Origin: Mucilaginibacter sp. Bleaf8
GTDB lineage: Bacteria; Bacteroidota; Bacteroidia; Sphingobacteriales; Sphingobacteriaceae
DNA: 64,000 nucleotides
Assembly: GCF_018390515.1 (NCBI RefSeq)
Contig: NZ_JAHBBK010000002.1
Location: 291,743-355,742 of the forward strand
Direction: 5' to 3'
Part shown: positions 9,089-17,084 of the stretch, one piece after another
Position numbering within the stretch: position 1 is the stretch's first letter
Layout: every line of letters starts with the position of its first letter
Program-made: the position numbers and the translations under genes
The notes under the pieces: model-generated
What the model was told of the DNA's origin: nothing
Seen by the model: only the letters and a program-made list of their open reading frames with translations
Databases searched by the model: none

Positions 9089-9658
9089 ATGAACGAACTT
9101 GAAACCTATATACATCACCATTTCGGTATCAGTCCGGATGATTGCCAGCGCGTAAGCGGATTGTTTAAGACAGAAACCTTGGAAAAGGGAGATTACTGGT
9201 TACGGGCTGGTAAGTATTGCGACAAGCTTAGTTTTATAGAAAGCGGCATATTAAGAGTATACGTCAACTTGCCCGAAAAAGAGGTTACCCAGTGGATAGG
9301 CACAGCCGGCTATTTTGTGACGGACCTTCAGGGTTTTATGTTCCGCGGTACTTCGCGGTTTAATATGCAGGCATTAACCGACATTCGCTTGTTTACCATT
9401 GATTATGAAGGTTACCTTACTATGGGAAAGCTGGTACCCAAATGGCACGAGTTTGAGAAACTATTCATGGGTAAATGTTTTGTGATGCTGGAAAGCCGAA
9501 TTTTCGACTTCATCTCCATGACCGCCGAAGAGCGTTACCAAAAACTGTTTGATCAAAACCGCGAGCTTTTTAACCAGGTACCACTGCAATACCTGGCCTC
9601 CATGCTGGGCATGACACCCGAAACCTTTAGCCGTATTCGCAGAAAAATGGTTTCTTGA
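9089..9658 (+). CDS. Crp/Fnr-family transcriptional regulator
   Basis: 189 residues. The N-terminal two thirds follow the cyclic-nucleotide-binding beta-roll (LEKGDYWLRAGKYCDKLSFIESG, quoted as the pieces KGDYWL and FIESGILRVY), joined by a dimer helix to a short winged HTH near residues 168-188 (LQYLASMLGMTPETFSRIRRK). The recognition helix TPETFSRIRR is well kept. The protein ends straight after that helix, as is common in small Crp-like regulators of Bacteroidota. Effector unknown. It lies 62 bases before the small membrane protein at 9721 in the same direction and may control or be co-transcribed with it. Confidence 0.85.
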   Translation: MNELETYIHHHFGISPDDCQRVSGLFKTETLEKGDYWLRAGKYCDKLSFIESGILRVYVNLPEKEVTQWIGTAGYFVTDLQGFMFRGTSRFNMQALTDIRLFTIDYEGYLTMGKLVPKWHEFEKLFMGKCFVMLESRIFDFISMTAEERYQKLFDQNRELFNQVPLQYLASMLGMTPETFSRIRRKMVS

Positions 9659-9720
9659 TTTTTGTCAAGAGCAAACCTTCAATTTCACGCCTACGTTTGA
9701 GCTAACCAAAATTTAGTGTC

Positions 9721-10107
9721 ATGAATCAGGAAAAAGCCATGGGTATCACCATTAAAATCGAAGAGGCGGCCATCACAGCAATTGCAATTTATTTTTTATC
9801 TAAATATAATTTAGGTTTGCCTGTCTGGCTGTGGGTGTTGCTGTTTTTCAGCCCCGACCTTTCCATGCTGGGCTACCTCGTGAATACCCGTATAGGTGCC
9901 TTTACCTACAATTTATTTCATCACCGCGGGTTAGCTATATTTCTGATTGCTGCTGGTTTCATTTTACAGTTGAATATACTGTTTTCTGTAGGCTTGTTGC
10001 TGCTAGCACATTCCTCGTTCGACCGTATGCTGGGGTATGGCTTGAAGTTCCCGGATGAATTCAAACATACCAGCTCCGGCTGGATGGGGAAAGAGAAAAT
10101 CAACTAA
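9721..10107 (+). CDS. Small membrane protein, DUF4260-like
   Basis: 128 residues with three or four hydrophobic segments. Motifs that match my memory of the DUF4260 family are FSPDLSMLGYL, YNLFHHRG, LAHSSFDRMLGYGLKFPDEFKHTSSGWMG (key parts H-x-x-x-D-R-x-L-G-Y-G-L-K and FKHT) and a C-terminal GKEK. Function of the family is not established. It lies after the Crp-like regulator with 62 bases between them. An internal ATG six codons later (MGITIKIEE) is a possible alternative start. Confidence 0.7.
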   Translation: MNQEKAMGITIKIEEAAITAIAIYFLSKYNLGLPVWLWVLLFFSPDLSMLGYLVNTRIGAFTYNLFHHRGLAIFLIAAGFILQLNILFSVGLLLLAHSSFDRMLGYGLKFPDEFKHTSSGWMGKEKIN

Positions 10108-10185
10108 GTGGTTCTATAACCTACAGTATGCCCCGATATCTCACAGGATTCATCAGCATATCTGATGCACCAGTTGTTGACATGA

Positions 10186-10386
10186 GCAGATTTATATTAT
10201 TTAATAGCAGATCCTATCCAAAAAGCGCAGGCTAAAGCAGCTGTTGAAAAATATATTAACGGCAGACTAGTAAAGCTTGCTCCTGTACCTTTTTATAGCT
10301 TTTTAAACAGTTTTAAAATGGACCATTACTATACTATCGACAATAAAGATTATGGAGATTGGAAATTCGAACTGATAGCGTTTTAG
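10186..10386 (+). pseudogene. Open frame without a start codon, possible gene remnant
   Basis: Open for 66 codons between TGA (10183-10185) and TAG (10384-10386), without an early ATG. The translation looks protein-like (YLIADPIQKAQAKAAVEKY, later DNKDYGDWKFELIAF). I do not recognise the family. It may be the 3' part of a lost gene or a chance frame. Confidence 0.25.
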
Positions 10387-10471
10387 TTCCTTAATCAATT
10401 CAATAATTAATCTAACCTGCTAAAAAATTATTTATGTGTCATGCATTAGCATGTGCATATAAGAGAGCAAG

Positions 10472-10503
10472 ATGCCTGCGGAAATCTCCGCAGGCATTTT
10501 TTT
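10472..10503 (+). terminator. Strong rho-independent terminator
   Basis: Perfect 11-bp stem ATGCCTGCGGA (10472-10482) / TCCGCAGGCAT (10487-10497), loop AATC, then a seven-T run ending at 10503. No complete rightward gene ends nearby: the DUF4260-like gene stops 365 bases upstream. It may therefore end a long 3' UTR, the remnant at 10186-10386, or a small RNA made from about 10390-10500. Confidence 0.8.
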
Positions 10504-10621
10504 GTGAACTCCCAATTGCTTCAAACTAATTACCTATATTTATTCGAAAGCTTTGTCAACTTGCATAAAATCTTTTATGAGCCGTATACACCTTTGGTAA
10601 ATTAATAATAACACCTTTCTT

Positions 10622-10889
10622 ATGGTCAATTCAGATTTAAGATATGTTGTTGTAAAAAGCGTAATCAACTCATTCCTTAGACCAGAAGAGTTTCGTTTAT
10701 TGATCAGGTACTCCTACAGGAGTTGTTTTCAATGTTTTTGAACACTTAGCAGAAAAAGGTGATGGCTTTATTTTAAAGGGATTATTTCGCGAGATTTTAG
10801 AAAAAAACTCTCAAAAGATAAAGGTACAATGTAGTTTTGCGCGGTATTGCTCGAAGTCAATTTCCTGCTTTACTATCGCTTTAACTTAG
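10622..10889 (+). pseudogene. Frameshifted small gene remnant, family unknown
   Basis: The ATG at 10622 opens a 39-codon frame (MVNSDLRYVVVKSVINSFL, then RPEEFRLLI) that stops at 10739-10741. A second frame, open from 10704 to the TAG at 10887-10889, continues with protein-like helical sequence (TGVVFNVFEHLAEKGDGF, then LKGLFREILEKNSQK). Joining them needs one frame change near 10699-10704. The sense and composition suggest one broken gene of about 85 codons. I do not recognise it. Its 3' end overlaps the end of the convergent AraC gene at 10873. Confidence 0.3.
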
Positions 10890-11862
10890 TACTAAGCCTC
10901 GTAATGTTAAAACTTTGCATGTATTTTTTAGGCTTCTTACCAATGTGCTTTTCAAATACTCTCGTAAAGTGACCCAGGTTCTCGAAACCCATTTGGTAAC
11001 CTGCTTCCGATACCGATAAATGCTCCTCACGCAGTAATCGGGCGGCTTCTTGCATCCGTAAATGTTGATAATAATCGTAAATACCCATGCCAAATACCTG
11101 CGTAAAAATTTTGCGCAGCTTTAGTTCGTTCATGCCTGCAATTTGCTTTAATTCAGTTATGGTACTGGGCCTGCTTAATGAAGAAACGATTTTGTCGCGA
11201 ACTTGGTAAACAGCTTGAATGTCCTTTCCATTGAGTTTTAAACCGCTAGCATTTTCGCGCTTTTTCATACTCTCAAAGAGGTAGAAAAGTAGTTCCATCG
11301 CTTTCATCTTGTAATAAAAGCTTTTCATCGTGCCTGGCTCTTCCTTTTTTACGATATCATTTACTGTTCGCAAAATGTCATCGGTCATTAGTTCCTCTAT
11401 CCAGAAATTATTTGCGCTATCAAAAAGGTACTCGAAGTGTTCTGCCTCTTCCTTTAAGAAGTCTTTCAGATACGCTGCACTAATGCTGATGGAAACATGT
11501 GACACCCGGGTGTTCTTTTTAAAATGCAACGTTTGGCTGATTGCATACGGGAAAATACGCACGTAAGGCGGCTCCATGGGGCCGTTGTTTTTACCCTTAC
11601 CCGTTCCGTCTTGCACGTTACTTTCAAAGATGTTGTAAAACACAAAACCGATACCGTCTGCTATATCAGATTGGCCGGTCACGCGGGTGAAATCATCCGT
11701 TACCAAAAATGAGCCGAAGTGCATGGCCATGTCAGGCAGAAACGTAAAGCCTTTAAAAAAGATGACCTGAAAATATTGCAGTATATCCTCTAAAATTACC
11801 CCCAGCTTGTTCGTGAACCGCTGAATATTGTTGTCTGCATATCCTTTACCTTGATAGTTCAT
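10873..11862 (-). CDS. AraC-family regulator, divergent from a flavoprotein monooxygenase
   Basis: 329 residues. The long N-terminal half differs from the other AraC proteins here and has no motif I can name; the C-terminal ~100 residues are a standard double HTH, with LKQIAGMNELKLRKIF in the first unit and SVSEAGYQMGFENLGHFTRVF in the second, then GKKPKKY. This resembles the PchR-like layout (helix NELKLRKIF-x-x-x-F-G). It is divergent from the monooxygenase at 11964 across 101 bases, so it is the likely regulator of the rightward unit 11964-13892. Confidence 0.87.
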   Translation of the reverse strand: MNYQGKGYADNNIQRFTNKLGVILEDILQYFQVIFFKGFTFLPDMAMHFGSFLVTDDFTRVTGQSDIADGIGFVFYNIFESNVQDGTGKGKNNGPMEPPYVRIFPYAISQTLHFKKNTRVSHVSISISAAYLKDFLKEEAEHFEYLFDSANNFWIEELMTDDILRTVNDIVKKEEPGTMKSFYYKMKAMELLFYLFESMKKRENASGLKLNGKDIQAVYQVRDKIVSSLSRPSTITELKQIAGMNELKLRKIFTQVFGMGIYDYYQHLRMQEAARLLREEHLSVSEAGYQMGFENLGHFTRVFEKHIGKKPKKYMQSFNITRLSTKLKR

Positions 11863-11915
11863 TTTTTCGACTAAAAATAGTTTCTTATCGAATATTTTAC
11901 TTGTAAAGCTATAGA

Positions 11916-11923
11916 TAGTTTTG
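11916..11923 (+). promoter_or_regulatory. Candidate -7 box for the monooxygenase operon
   Basis: TAGTTTTG fits TAnnTTTG and lies 41 bases before the ATG at 11964, inside the 101-base divergent region. A good -33 element is not visible, which would fit a promoter needing the divergently encoded AraC activator (inference). Confidence 0.35.
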
Positions 11924-11963
11924 TGATATAAATAAATGTATTACGATTAAGTAAAACTAAGTG

Positions 11964-13073
11964 ATGAAAAAACAAGTGCTAATATCTGGTGCCAGCTTTG
12001 CAGGGTTAACGCTGGCCTACTGGCTAAATAAGTTTGGTTTCGGGGTAACCGTAATAGAATTGGGCAAGGATTTGAGAACGGGCGGCTCACCTATAGATGT
12101 ACGTGGAGAAGCATTGGATGTAGCCAGGGAAATGGGTATCTATGACCAGATCAAAGCCAATGAGTTTGTTCATACGGATGAGATTGTGGATGCAGACGAT
12201 CAAACGTTAGTCAAGTTTGCCATCAATACTTTGCCTGAATATCTGGGCGATATCGAGATTCACCGTGGTAATTTGGTGGAAATTATTTACGGCGCCATTC
12301 CGAAAGACGAAGTGAAGATCATTTTTGGCAATAGCATAGCCGCATTGGTACAGCATGAAGATCATGTGGAAGTGTCTTTCGAAAAAGGGGAACGCAGAAC
12401 TTATGATTTAGTGTTCGGAGCAGACGGTACCCATTCTATGGTAAGGAAAATTGATTTCGGGCCAGAGGAAGAATTTAAGAAGTTTCTGGGTGTTTACTTC
12501 GCATTTGCGGCCACAAATCACATACAAACTGGCAGACCCGGATCTTCTGGTATTGTTTATCGCGAGTTGGGCAAACAAGCGGTGAGCTATGAATTTCTAA
12601 ACGGGGTGAACTCAATCCTCGTGTTTCGGGCACCTAAACTAAACTGGAACTACCGGGATCGGGAACAACCAAAGCAAATTCTAAGAGAATACTTTGCTGG
12701 TAATACTAATTGGAAGATACCGCAAATTTTAGATGCGATGCTTGTTGCTGACGATCTTTATTTTGATGAAGCCTGTCAGATCTGTATGCCAACTTGGACA
12801 AAAGGGCGCGTCGCCTTAATAGGTGATGCCGCATACGCGCCGAGCTTTTTTACAGGCATGGGTACCAGCCTGGCTATGCAAGGTGCAACCCTTTTAGCTA
12901 AAGAACTTTACGCTAATGAAGACTACCAAATTGCCTTTGCAAACTATAACGAACGGTTCAAGCCTTTTGTAGAGAGCGTACAGGCGCGTGTGGATCACTC
13001 GCTTAAAGTTCAGTTACCAGAAACGGAGGAAGAATTACAGGCTTCTTTTGCGGCTTGGAGTAATCAACAGTAA
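11964..13073 (+). CDS. FAD-dependent monooxygenase, TetX-like group
   Basis: 369 residues, class A flavoprotein hydroxylase. Landmarks are the N-terminal FAD-binding motif in the form GASFAG near residue 9, the DG motif GADGTHSMVR near residue 153, and the GD motif GDAAYAPSFFTGMGTSLAMQ near residue 288. The family hydroxylates aromatic or polyketide substrates with NAD(P)H and O2; tetracycline-inactivating TetX is one branch, but the sequence alone does not show that activity. The ATG at 11964 is preferred over an overlapping upstream GTG at 11961. It heads a likely rightward operon with a SnoaL-like and a DUF1330-like gene. Confidence 0.85.
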   Translation: MKKQVLISGASFAGLTLAYWLNKFGFGVTVIELGKDLRTGGSPIDVRGEALDVAREMGIYDQIKANEFVHTDEIVDADDQTLVKFAINTLPEYLGDIEIHRGNLVEIIYGAIPKDEVKIIFGNSIAALVQHEDHVEVSFEKGERRTYDLVFGADGTHSMVRKIDFGPEEEFKKFLGVYFAFAATNHIQTGRPGSSGIVYRELGKQAVSYEFLNGVNSILVFRAPKLNWNYRDREQPKQILREYFAGNTNWKIPQILDAMLVADDLYFDEACQICMPTWTKGRVALIGDAAYAPSFFTGMGTSLAMQGATLLAKELYANEDYQIAFANYNERFKPFVESVQARVDHSLKVQLPETEEELQASFAAWSNQQ

Positions 13074-13174
13074 TCTTCATTGATCGTGAATCTAATTATA
13101 TATGATTTATTCTGTTTTTAAAACTCTTCAACTACTTGAACTTTTTTACGGATACAACCGGCGATTTTCGCTTT

Positions 13175-13531
13175 ATGGAAAACATCAAAAATATAGAAGA
13201 GACCATGCTGCTTTACACCAGCGCATGGAATGAGACAGAACGCGAATCCATTGCAGCAAAGATCAGCAAATGCTGGGCGCAGGAGGCCACTTATACTGAT
13301 AGGTTAACGGATACTATAAGCGGGAGGGAAGCGATCACCAACCTCATCATCAGTTCTTATGAGCAGATGGGGGCGAGAAAGTTTACGGTGCTGGCAGAAC
13401 CGCAAGTGCATCACAACAGTGGCCGTTTCAGCTGGCTGGCTGTTCGTCTGGAGGGTTACCCTGTAGAAGGAATGGATTACTTTGAATTTAATGACCAGAA
13501 CCAGATAACCAGGATTGTAGGCTTCTTTTAA
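13175..13531 (+). CDS. SnoaL-like/NTF2-fold small protein
   Basis: 118 residues from the ATG at 13175 (MENIKNIEETM); a TTG-initiated extension from 13136 is less likely. The pattern of an N-terminal helix pair ending WAQEATYTDRL, then GREAITNLI, and a C-terminal beta sheet ending in FNDQNQITRIVGFF fits the SnoaL-like NTF2 fold, which covers polyketide cyclases and steroid isomerase-like proteins. Specific activity is unknown. It lies between the flavoprotein gene (101 bases upstream) and a DUF1330-like gene (10 bases downstream), so a role in the same small-molecule modification is plausible. Confidence 0.7.
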   Translation: MENIKNIEETMLLYTSAWNETERESIAAKISKCWAQEATYTDRLTDTISGREAITNLIISSYEQMGARKFTVLAEPQVHHNSGRFSWLAVRLEGYPVEGMDYFEFNDQNQITRIVGFF

Positions 13532-13541
13532 ACTATATAAT

Positions 13542-13892
13542 ATGATACAATTACCTGAAATAGAACTGGGCCAAGGTCCCGTCCTGATGCTGAATCTGGT
13601 AAAGTTCAAAGACCGCAAAATTTACTTTGAGCAATATGTGCCGGCTTTTGGCGAAGTTGTGAAGCAGTTAGGTATCCAGGGCGTTAACGTTAAGGTGGTG
13701 AGTGATGTGCTGGCCAACATCATCGCTGAAGAAAGCGATGAGTGGGATGAGGTGATGCTGGTTGAATACCCTAGCGCCGAAGCATTTAAAGCCATCGCAG
13801 AAAGTGAAGCTTATCAAACCCTGGCAAACCCGCTCCGCTTAGCGGCTACCGAAAAGCTGAAACTGATCATGACGCGCGAGTTTAAGCTTTAA
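13542..13892 (+). CDS. DUF1330-like dimeric alpha/beta-barrel protein
   Basis: 116 residues. The sequence starts with a strand carrying VLMLNLVKFK, then YFEQYVPAFGEVVKQLG, and later EWDEVMLVEYPSAEAFKAI followed by SEAYQTLANPLRLAA. This is the pattern of the DUF1330/ferredoxin-like dimeric barrel group (key features N-L-x-K-F-x, E-Y-P-S-x-E-A-F and S-x-x-Y-Q). Function is not known. It is separated by 10 bases from the SnoaL-like gene and ends the operon; a hairpin at 13947 lies just beyond. Confidence 0.65.
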   Translation: MIQLPEIELGQGPVLMLNLVKFKDRKIYFEQYVPAFGEVVKQLGIQGVNVKVVSDVLANIIAEESDEWDEVMLVEYPSAEAFKAIAESEAYQTLANPLRLAATEKLKLIMTREFKL

Positions 13893-13946
13893 ACGCTAAA
13901 TTGTCCCATTTAAGAATTGAGTCTGGCTAATTTTGGTTGCATAATT

Positions 13947-13976
13947 GTACCTGCTCCTGAGAGTAGGAGCAGGTAC
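13947..13976. terminator. Hairpin between convergent genes
   Basis: Perfect 12-bp stem GTACCTGCTCCT (13947-13958) / AGGAGCAGGTAC (13965-13976) with a 6-base loop. It lies between the rightward operon ending at 13892 and the leftward gene ending at 14116. The T tract is poor on both sides (TTCTCT on the right), so it may be a weak terminator or an mRNA-end stabiliser. Confidence 0.55.
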
Positions 13977-14115
13977 TTCTCTACTGCAAAAAGCCGTTTC
14001 CAAATGGTAGCTTATGGTACAACAGGGCTAAACCGAGCGGCAGCTAATTATGTTTAAAAACCTTTGATAACTTATTTCAGGACGGTGCAATCATCCGAAC
14101 GGCCAGTATTTACGC

Positions 14116-15012
14116 TTATTGCTTACTGTAGGCAGGGAAATAAACCTCATTTACAAAATCCTCTGCCGTTGTTGGGGTGGTTGTCGAATCATCCCTTTTC
14201 TGATAGTTCATAAACCCTGTTCTAATTGCTGTTCCCATCCCAATTAAGTTGTCAGCAAAGTCTTCTGTAAAACCATTGCTCAAAAATGCCTGTTTGGCCT
14301 GGTCTGCCGGAACCTGTACATATGGCAACTCAGGATTGCCAATAGCCTTACCTATAATGTTAGTAAACTCTCTGTAGGTATAGTCTCTGGGGCCCATTAC
14401 TGCATGAACACTTTTTCCATTAAAATCAAGGTTTGCTAAATGCATGGCTGTTATTTTGGCTACATCTTGTGTGGCCACCATCGGTATTGCATGGTCACCA
14501 TCTGCAACTGTACCGTTGAATCCCATTTTTTTAACCAAACCAATTGTTCGCAGAAAATTTTCCATAAAGTATGCAGAACGAATGTGCAGTACGTTTACAT
14601 CCTTCAACTGGTTCAATCTTACTTCCTGTTCACCAGTTCCTGCCATCATGCCATTTCCTTCATGCATGTGTGAGCCTACGCTACTCATATTTACAATGTA
14701 TTTGATGCCCGACTGTTCAATGGCTTCAATGAGGTTGCTTGTAACTTGCCTTTGGTAATCCCTTGTATTTTCGGCCTGTACATTGTCGGGTAGTAGCACA
14801 AAAGCACTATCGGCACCTTTAAAAGTATTTGTCAGTGTTTCCACATCGGTAATATCGCCTGCAATAATTTCGGCACCCAGGCTTCGGTATTCCTCTATCT
14901 TTTCGGTGTGTCTTGCAATTAAGATTACGTGATGCCCTTCGTTTAAAAGGATTGACGAAATTTTGGAACCTACCGTTCCAGTGGCTCCGAGTATTACAAT
15001 TTTCTTTTTCAT
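14116..15012 (-). CDS. NmrA-like NAD(P)-binding reductase
   Basis: 298 residues; an atypical SDR with the cofactor motif GATGTVG near residue 9 and the strand ending LIARHTEKIEEY. The atypical active-site region (NMSSVGSH) lacks the Y-x-x-x-K pair, as in NmrA/QOR2-type proteins that sense or use NAD(P)H. The C-terminal half carries the substrate-side motif GPRDYTYREFTNIIGKAIG. It is the last gene of a leftward set after the pirin gene, 106 bases away, and has its own copy of a ~28-bp element (15072-15099) also found before the quinone oxidoreductase gene, so it is probably controlled separately but by the same regulator. Confidence 0.85.
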   Translation of the reverse strand: MKKKIVILGATGTVGSKISSILLNEGHHVILIARHTEKIEEYRSLGAEIIAGDITDVETLTNTFKGADSAFVLLPDNVQAENTRDYQRQVTSNLIEAIEQSGIKYIVNMSSVGSHMHEGNGMMAGTGEQEVRLNQLKDVNVLHIRSAYFMENFLRTIGLVKKMGFNGTVADGDHAIPMVATQDVAKITAMHLANLDFNGKSVHAVMGPRDYTYREFTNIIGKAIGNPELPYVQVPADQAKQAFLSNGFTEDFADNLIGMGTAIRTGFMNYQKRDDSTTTPTTAEDFVNEVYFPAYSKQ

Positions 15013-15071
15013 CTTTGTTGTTTTTTAATTGTTATCGAATAATTACCATGTAAAGATGGCGTGATTGGTAA

Positions 15072-15099
15072 AGTAAAACTTGTATCAAATCACTATTCT
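15072..15099 (-). promoter_or_regulatory. Shared ~28-bp operator candidate, copy 1
   Basis: The segment containing AAACTTGTATCAAATCAC (plus strand) is repeated with 27 of 28 bases identical at 16945-16972. Both lie about 55-60 bases upstream of a leftward gene start (15012 here), just upstream of where a -7 box would be (CATCTTTA on the minus strand here, CACCTTTG at the other copy). The AATCAC/GTGATT pieces also occur inverted around this copy (15061-15066, 15104-15109). Position and identity suggest an activator site, most simply for the AraC protein at 17170-17907. Confidence 0.65.
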
Positions 15100-15118
15100 A
15101 AATGTGATTGTTAGTAGT

Positions 15119-15871
15119 CTATTGATGGAGATTGCCACTATACATTCCACCGTCAAAATGAACTGCGTCTGTCTGGGTGATTAACAGTAGGGCATCACTT
15201 GTTTCAGTTGCCTGGAATGTTGGGTTTTCCATTTCAACCAGTACACTTTCGCCGGCAGTAAGAACCATAGTGTCATTGACTTTTATTTTTCCGTCAAATA
15301 CATAAAGCAGGAAGGCTGTATTTTTGGATGGTACTTTGGGTAGGATAGTTTTTGCCCCGTTTTCTAATCGCATGTCCATTAACCATGTATTGCCTCTTAT
15401 TTGCAGTGGGTAATCGTCGCCTTTACCGGCTATTTTTCGCCAGTGATTAGTGCTGTAAGTTTCATGTAACTCGTAAAACTGAACTTGGGGTTGTAAGCCG
15501 GAAGTTTCTGGTCTGATAAATATTTGCAGTCCTTCTAAAGCACCACCTTCTTCCATCACTTTTTCTTCATGATAAAAATTCGCACCTGCGTTCATTACCA
15601 TCAATTGCTGATTTGAGATATAGCCGGTGCGTTTTTCAGAGTCAAGATGTTGTACTTTGCCGCTTCTCAAATAAGTAACAATCTCATCGTCTTGGTGCGG
15701 GTGCATTGGAATCAACGTGCCTGGAGTTATCCGTGCATGGTCTATTCTCCCAATGGTAAAAAATCCGGTATCGTGCAATTCCGGGCGGATAAGCCCGGGG
15801 TATAATATCCGTATGCCAAAGCCGCCATGCTGTTTGCCATACTTTAATGAATTATCTATTTTTGTTAACAT
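15119..15871 (-). CDS. Pirin-family protein (bicupin)
   Basis: 250 residues, two cupin halves. The metal ligands of the family are visible in the first cupin: HPHQDDE near residues 57-63 and the later H-x-E in NFYHEEK near residue 100, with the linking HLDSEKRTGYI typical of YhhW/pirin proteins. Some members have quercetinase activity; others act as redox-responsive partners. It lies 75 bases after the quinone oxidoreductase gene and 106 bases before the NmrA-like gene in the same direction. A redox or aromatic-compound stress role for this set is inference. Confidence 0.88.
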   Translation of the reverse strand: MLTKIDNSLKYGKQHGGFGIRILYPGLIRPELHDTGFFTIGRIDHARITPGTLIPMHPHQDDEIVTYLRSGKVQHLDSEKRTGYISNQQLMVMNAGANFYHEEKVMEEGGALEGLQIFIRPETSGLQPQVQFYELHETYSTNHWRKIAGKGDDYPLQIRGNTWLMDMRLENGAKTILPKVPSKNTAFLLYVFDGKIKVNDTMVLTAGESVLVEMENPTFQATETSDALLLITQTDAVHFDGGMYSGNLHQ

Positions 15872-15946
15872 CTGTCTGACTATTATTAGTGATTATCTAA
15901 CAGGCCCGAGGATTAGCAAAAGATCAAGTAATCCTCAGTAAAGATT

Positions 15947-16891
15947 TTAATCAAGTTCTATAACTACCTTGCCGATGTAGCCACCTCGTTCGGCATATTC
16001 GTAGGCTTGTTTATATGCGTCAAAGGGAAATACTTTGTTAACTTCGATCTGTAATCCGTTTTTCAGGGCGTTTAGCAAAATGTCCGTGTATTTGGTTGAT
16101 GGGCTCGAGAGTATCACAATGTGCTTTTGCGATGTAAAAAAGTTACTTAATAATGCTGTAGGGATTTCGATTGGCTTAGGTGTTGGATTCAGAAACCTGG
16201 CATTAGGCTTCAGTATTTGTTTAGCTTTTTTGTAACTCATTTTACCTGATAGATCAATAACAATATCATAGGTGGCTTTTTTAGTAAGCACATCTTCTTT
16301 TGTATAATCGATCACCAGCTTTGCTCCCCAATCTTTTGCATAGTCTGCCCCCTTTGTGCTTGTAACAGCTGTTACGTTAGCTCCGTATTGTTTCAATAAT
16401 TGAAGTAAAAACATGCCGAAACCACCTGTTGCACCATTTACCAAAATGGTGGTTTGTGGATTGATATTCCCCATTTTTTGTATTGTGGTAGCTGCTGCAG
16501 TACCAGCTACCGCAATAGAGGCAGCTTGAGGAAAGCTGATATCAGAAGGCTTTTTCCAGATCAGGGAGGCTGGTACGGCAACATATTCGGCTGAAACACC
16601 TTCTTTCATTAAGTTTTTCACTACCCCAAAAACTTCATCGCCTCTTTTTAAGCCAATTACAGAAGATCCTGTTTCTTCAATAATTCCAGCGAAATCGGTG
16701 CCTGTATGCTTTGGGAAATTTGAGCCTGACATTAATGTCATTTCACCTTTTCTGATTTTCCAATCCATTGGATTGATAGAAAATGCTTTTACTCTGACCA
16801 GTACCTGATTAGGTTGAATACCAGGCTTTGATTGTTCTACAGTTTGCAAAACATCTGCGTTTCCGAATTTTTGATATACTATTGCTTTCAT
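15947..16891 (-). CDS. NADP-dependent medium-chain dehydrogenase (quinone oxidoreductase type)
   Basis: 314 residues, zinc-free MDR enzyme. It has the N-terminal GroES-like domain (SINPMDWKIRKGEM), HTGTDFAGIIEETG, the nucleotide-binding motif VNGATGGFGMFLLQLLKQYGA (key part G-A-T-G-G-F-G) and the C-terminal GGYIGKVVIELD. Such enzymes reduce quinones or alpha,beta-unsaturated carbonyls with NADPH. It heads the leftward set QOR-pirin-NmrA and carries copy 2 of the 28-bp element 54 bases before its start. It is related in family to the interrupted gene at 7080. Confidence 0.9.
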   Translation of the reverse strand: MKAIVYQKFGNADVLQTVEQSKPGIQPNQVLVRVKAFSINPMDWKIRKGEMTLMSGSNFPKHTGTDFAGIIEETGSSVIGLKRGDEVFGVVKNLMKEGVSAEYVAVPASLIWKKPSDISFPQAASIAVAGTAAATTIQKMGNINPQTTILVNGATGGFGMFLLQLLKQYGANVTAVTSTKGADYAKDWGAKLVIDYTKEDVLTKKATYDIVIDLSGKMSYKKAKQILKPNARFLNPTPKPIEIPTALLSNFFTSQKHIVILSSPSTKYTDILLNALKNGLQIEVNKVFPFDAYKQAYEYAERGGYIGKVVIELD

Positions 16892-16944
16892 GATATAATT
16901 TCTAATTGTTTAAATTGATATCACAAAGGTGCTTACATGCACAT

Positions 16945-16972
16945 AGTCAAACTTGTATCAAATCACTATTCT
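16945..16972 (-). promoter_or_regulatory. Shared ~28-bp operator candidate, copy 2
   Basis: Second copy of the element at 15072-15099, differing at one base. It lies 54 bases before the start of the quinone oxidoreductase gene (16891). Downstream on the minus strand comes CACCTTTG, a reasonable -7 box (TAnnTTTG-like). The gap to the AraC gene at 17170 puts the regulator and this target side by side. Confidence 0.65.
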
Positions 16973-17084
16973 GCTCAAGGCGACACTGCCTGGATGAAAG
17001 ACAACTAAAAAGGGATAGAAGAAGCAAAAGAGAACTATTATGGGTGGGTACCCATACTCTTTTTAAGATGGAATTGGTTATAGA

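Noticed and set aside
11964..13073. Calling the flavoprotein a tetracycline-resistance enzyme (tetX)
   Set aside because: Only general class A monooxygenase motifs are visible; the context is AraC plus SnoaL-like genes, with no resistance or mobile markers.
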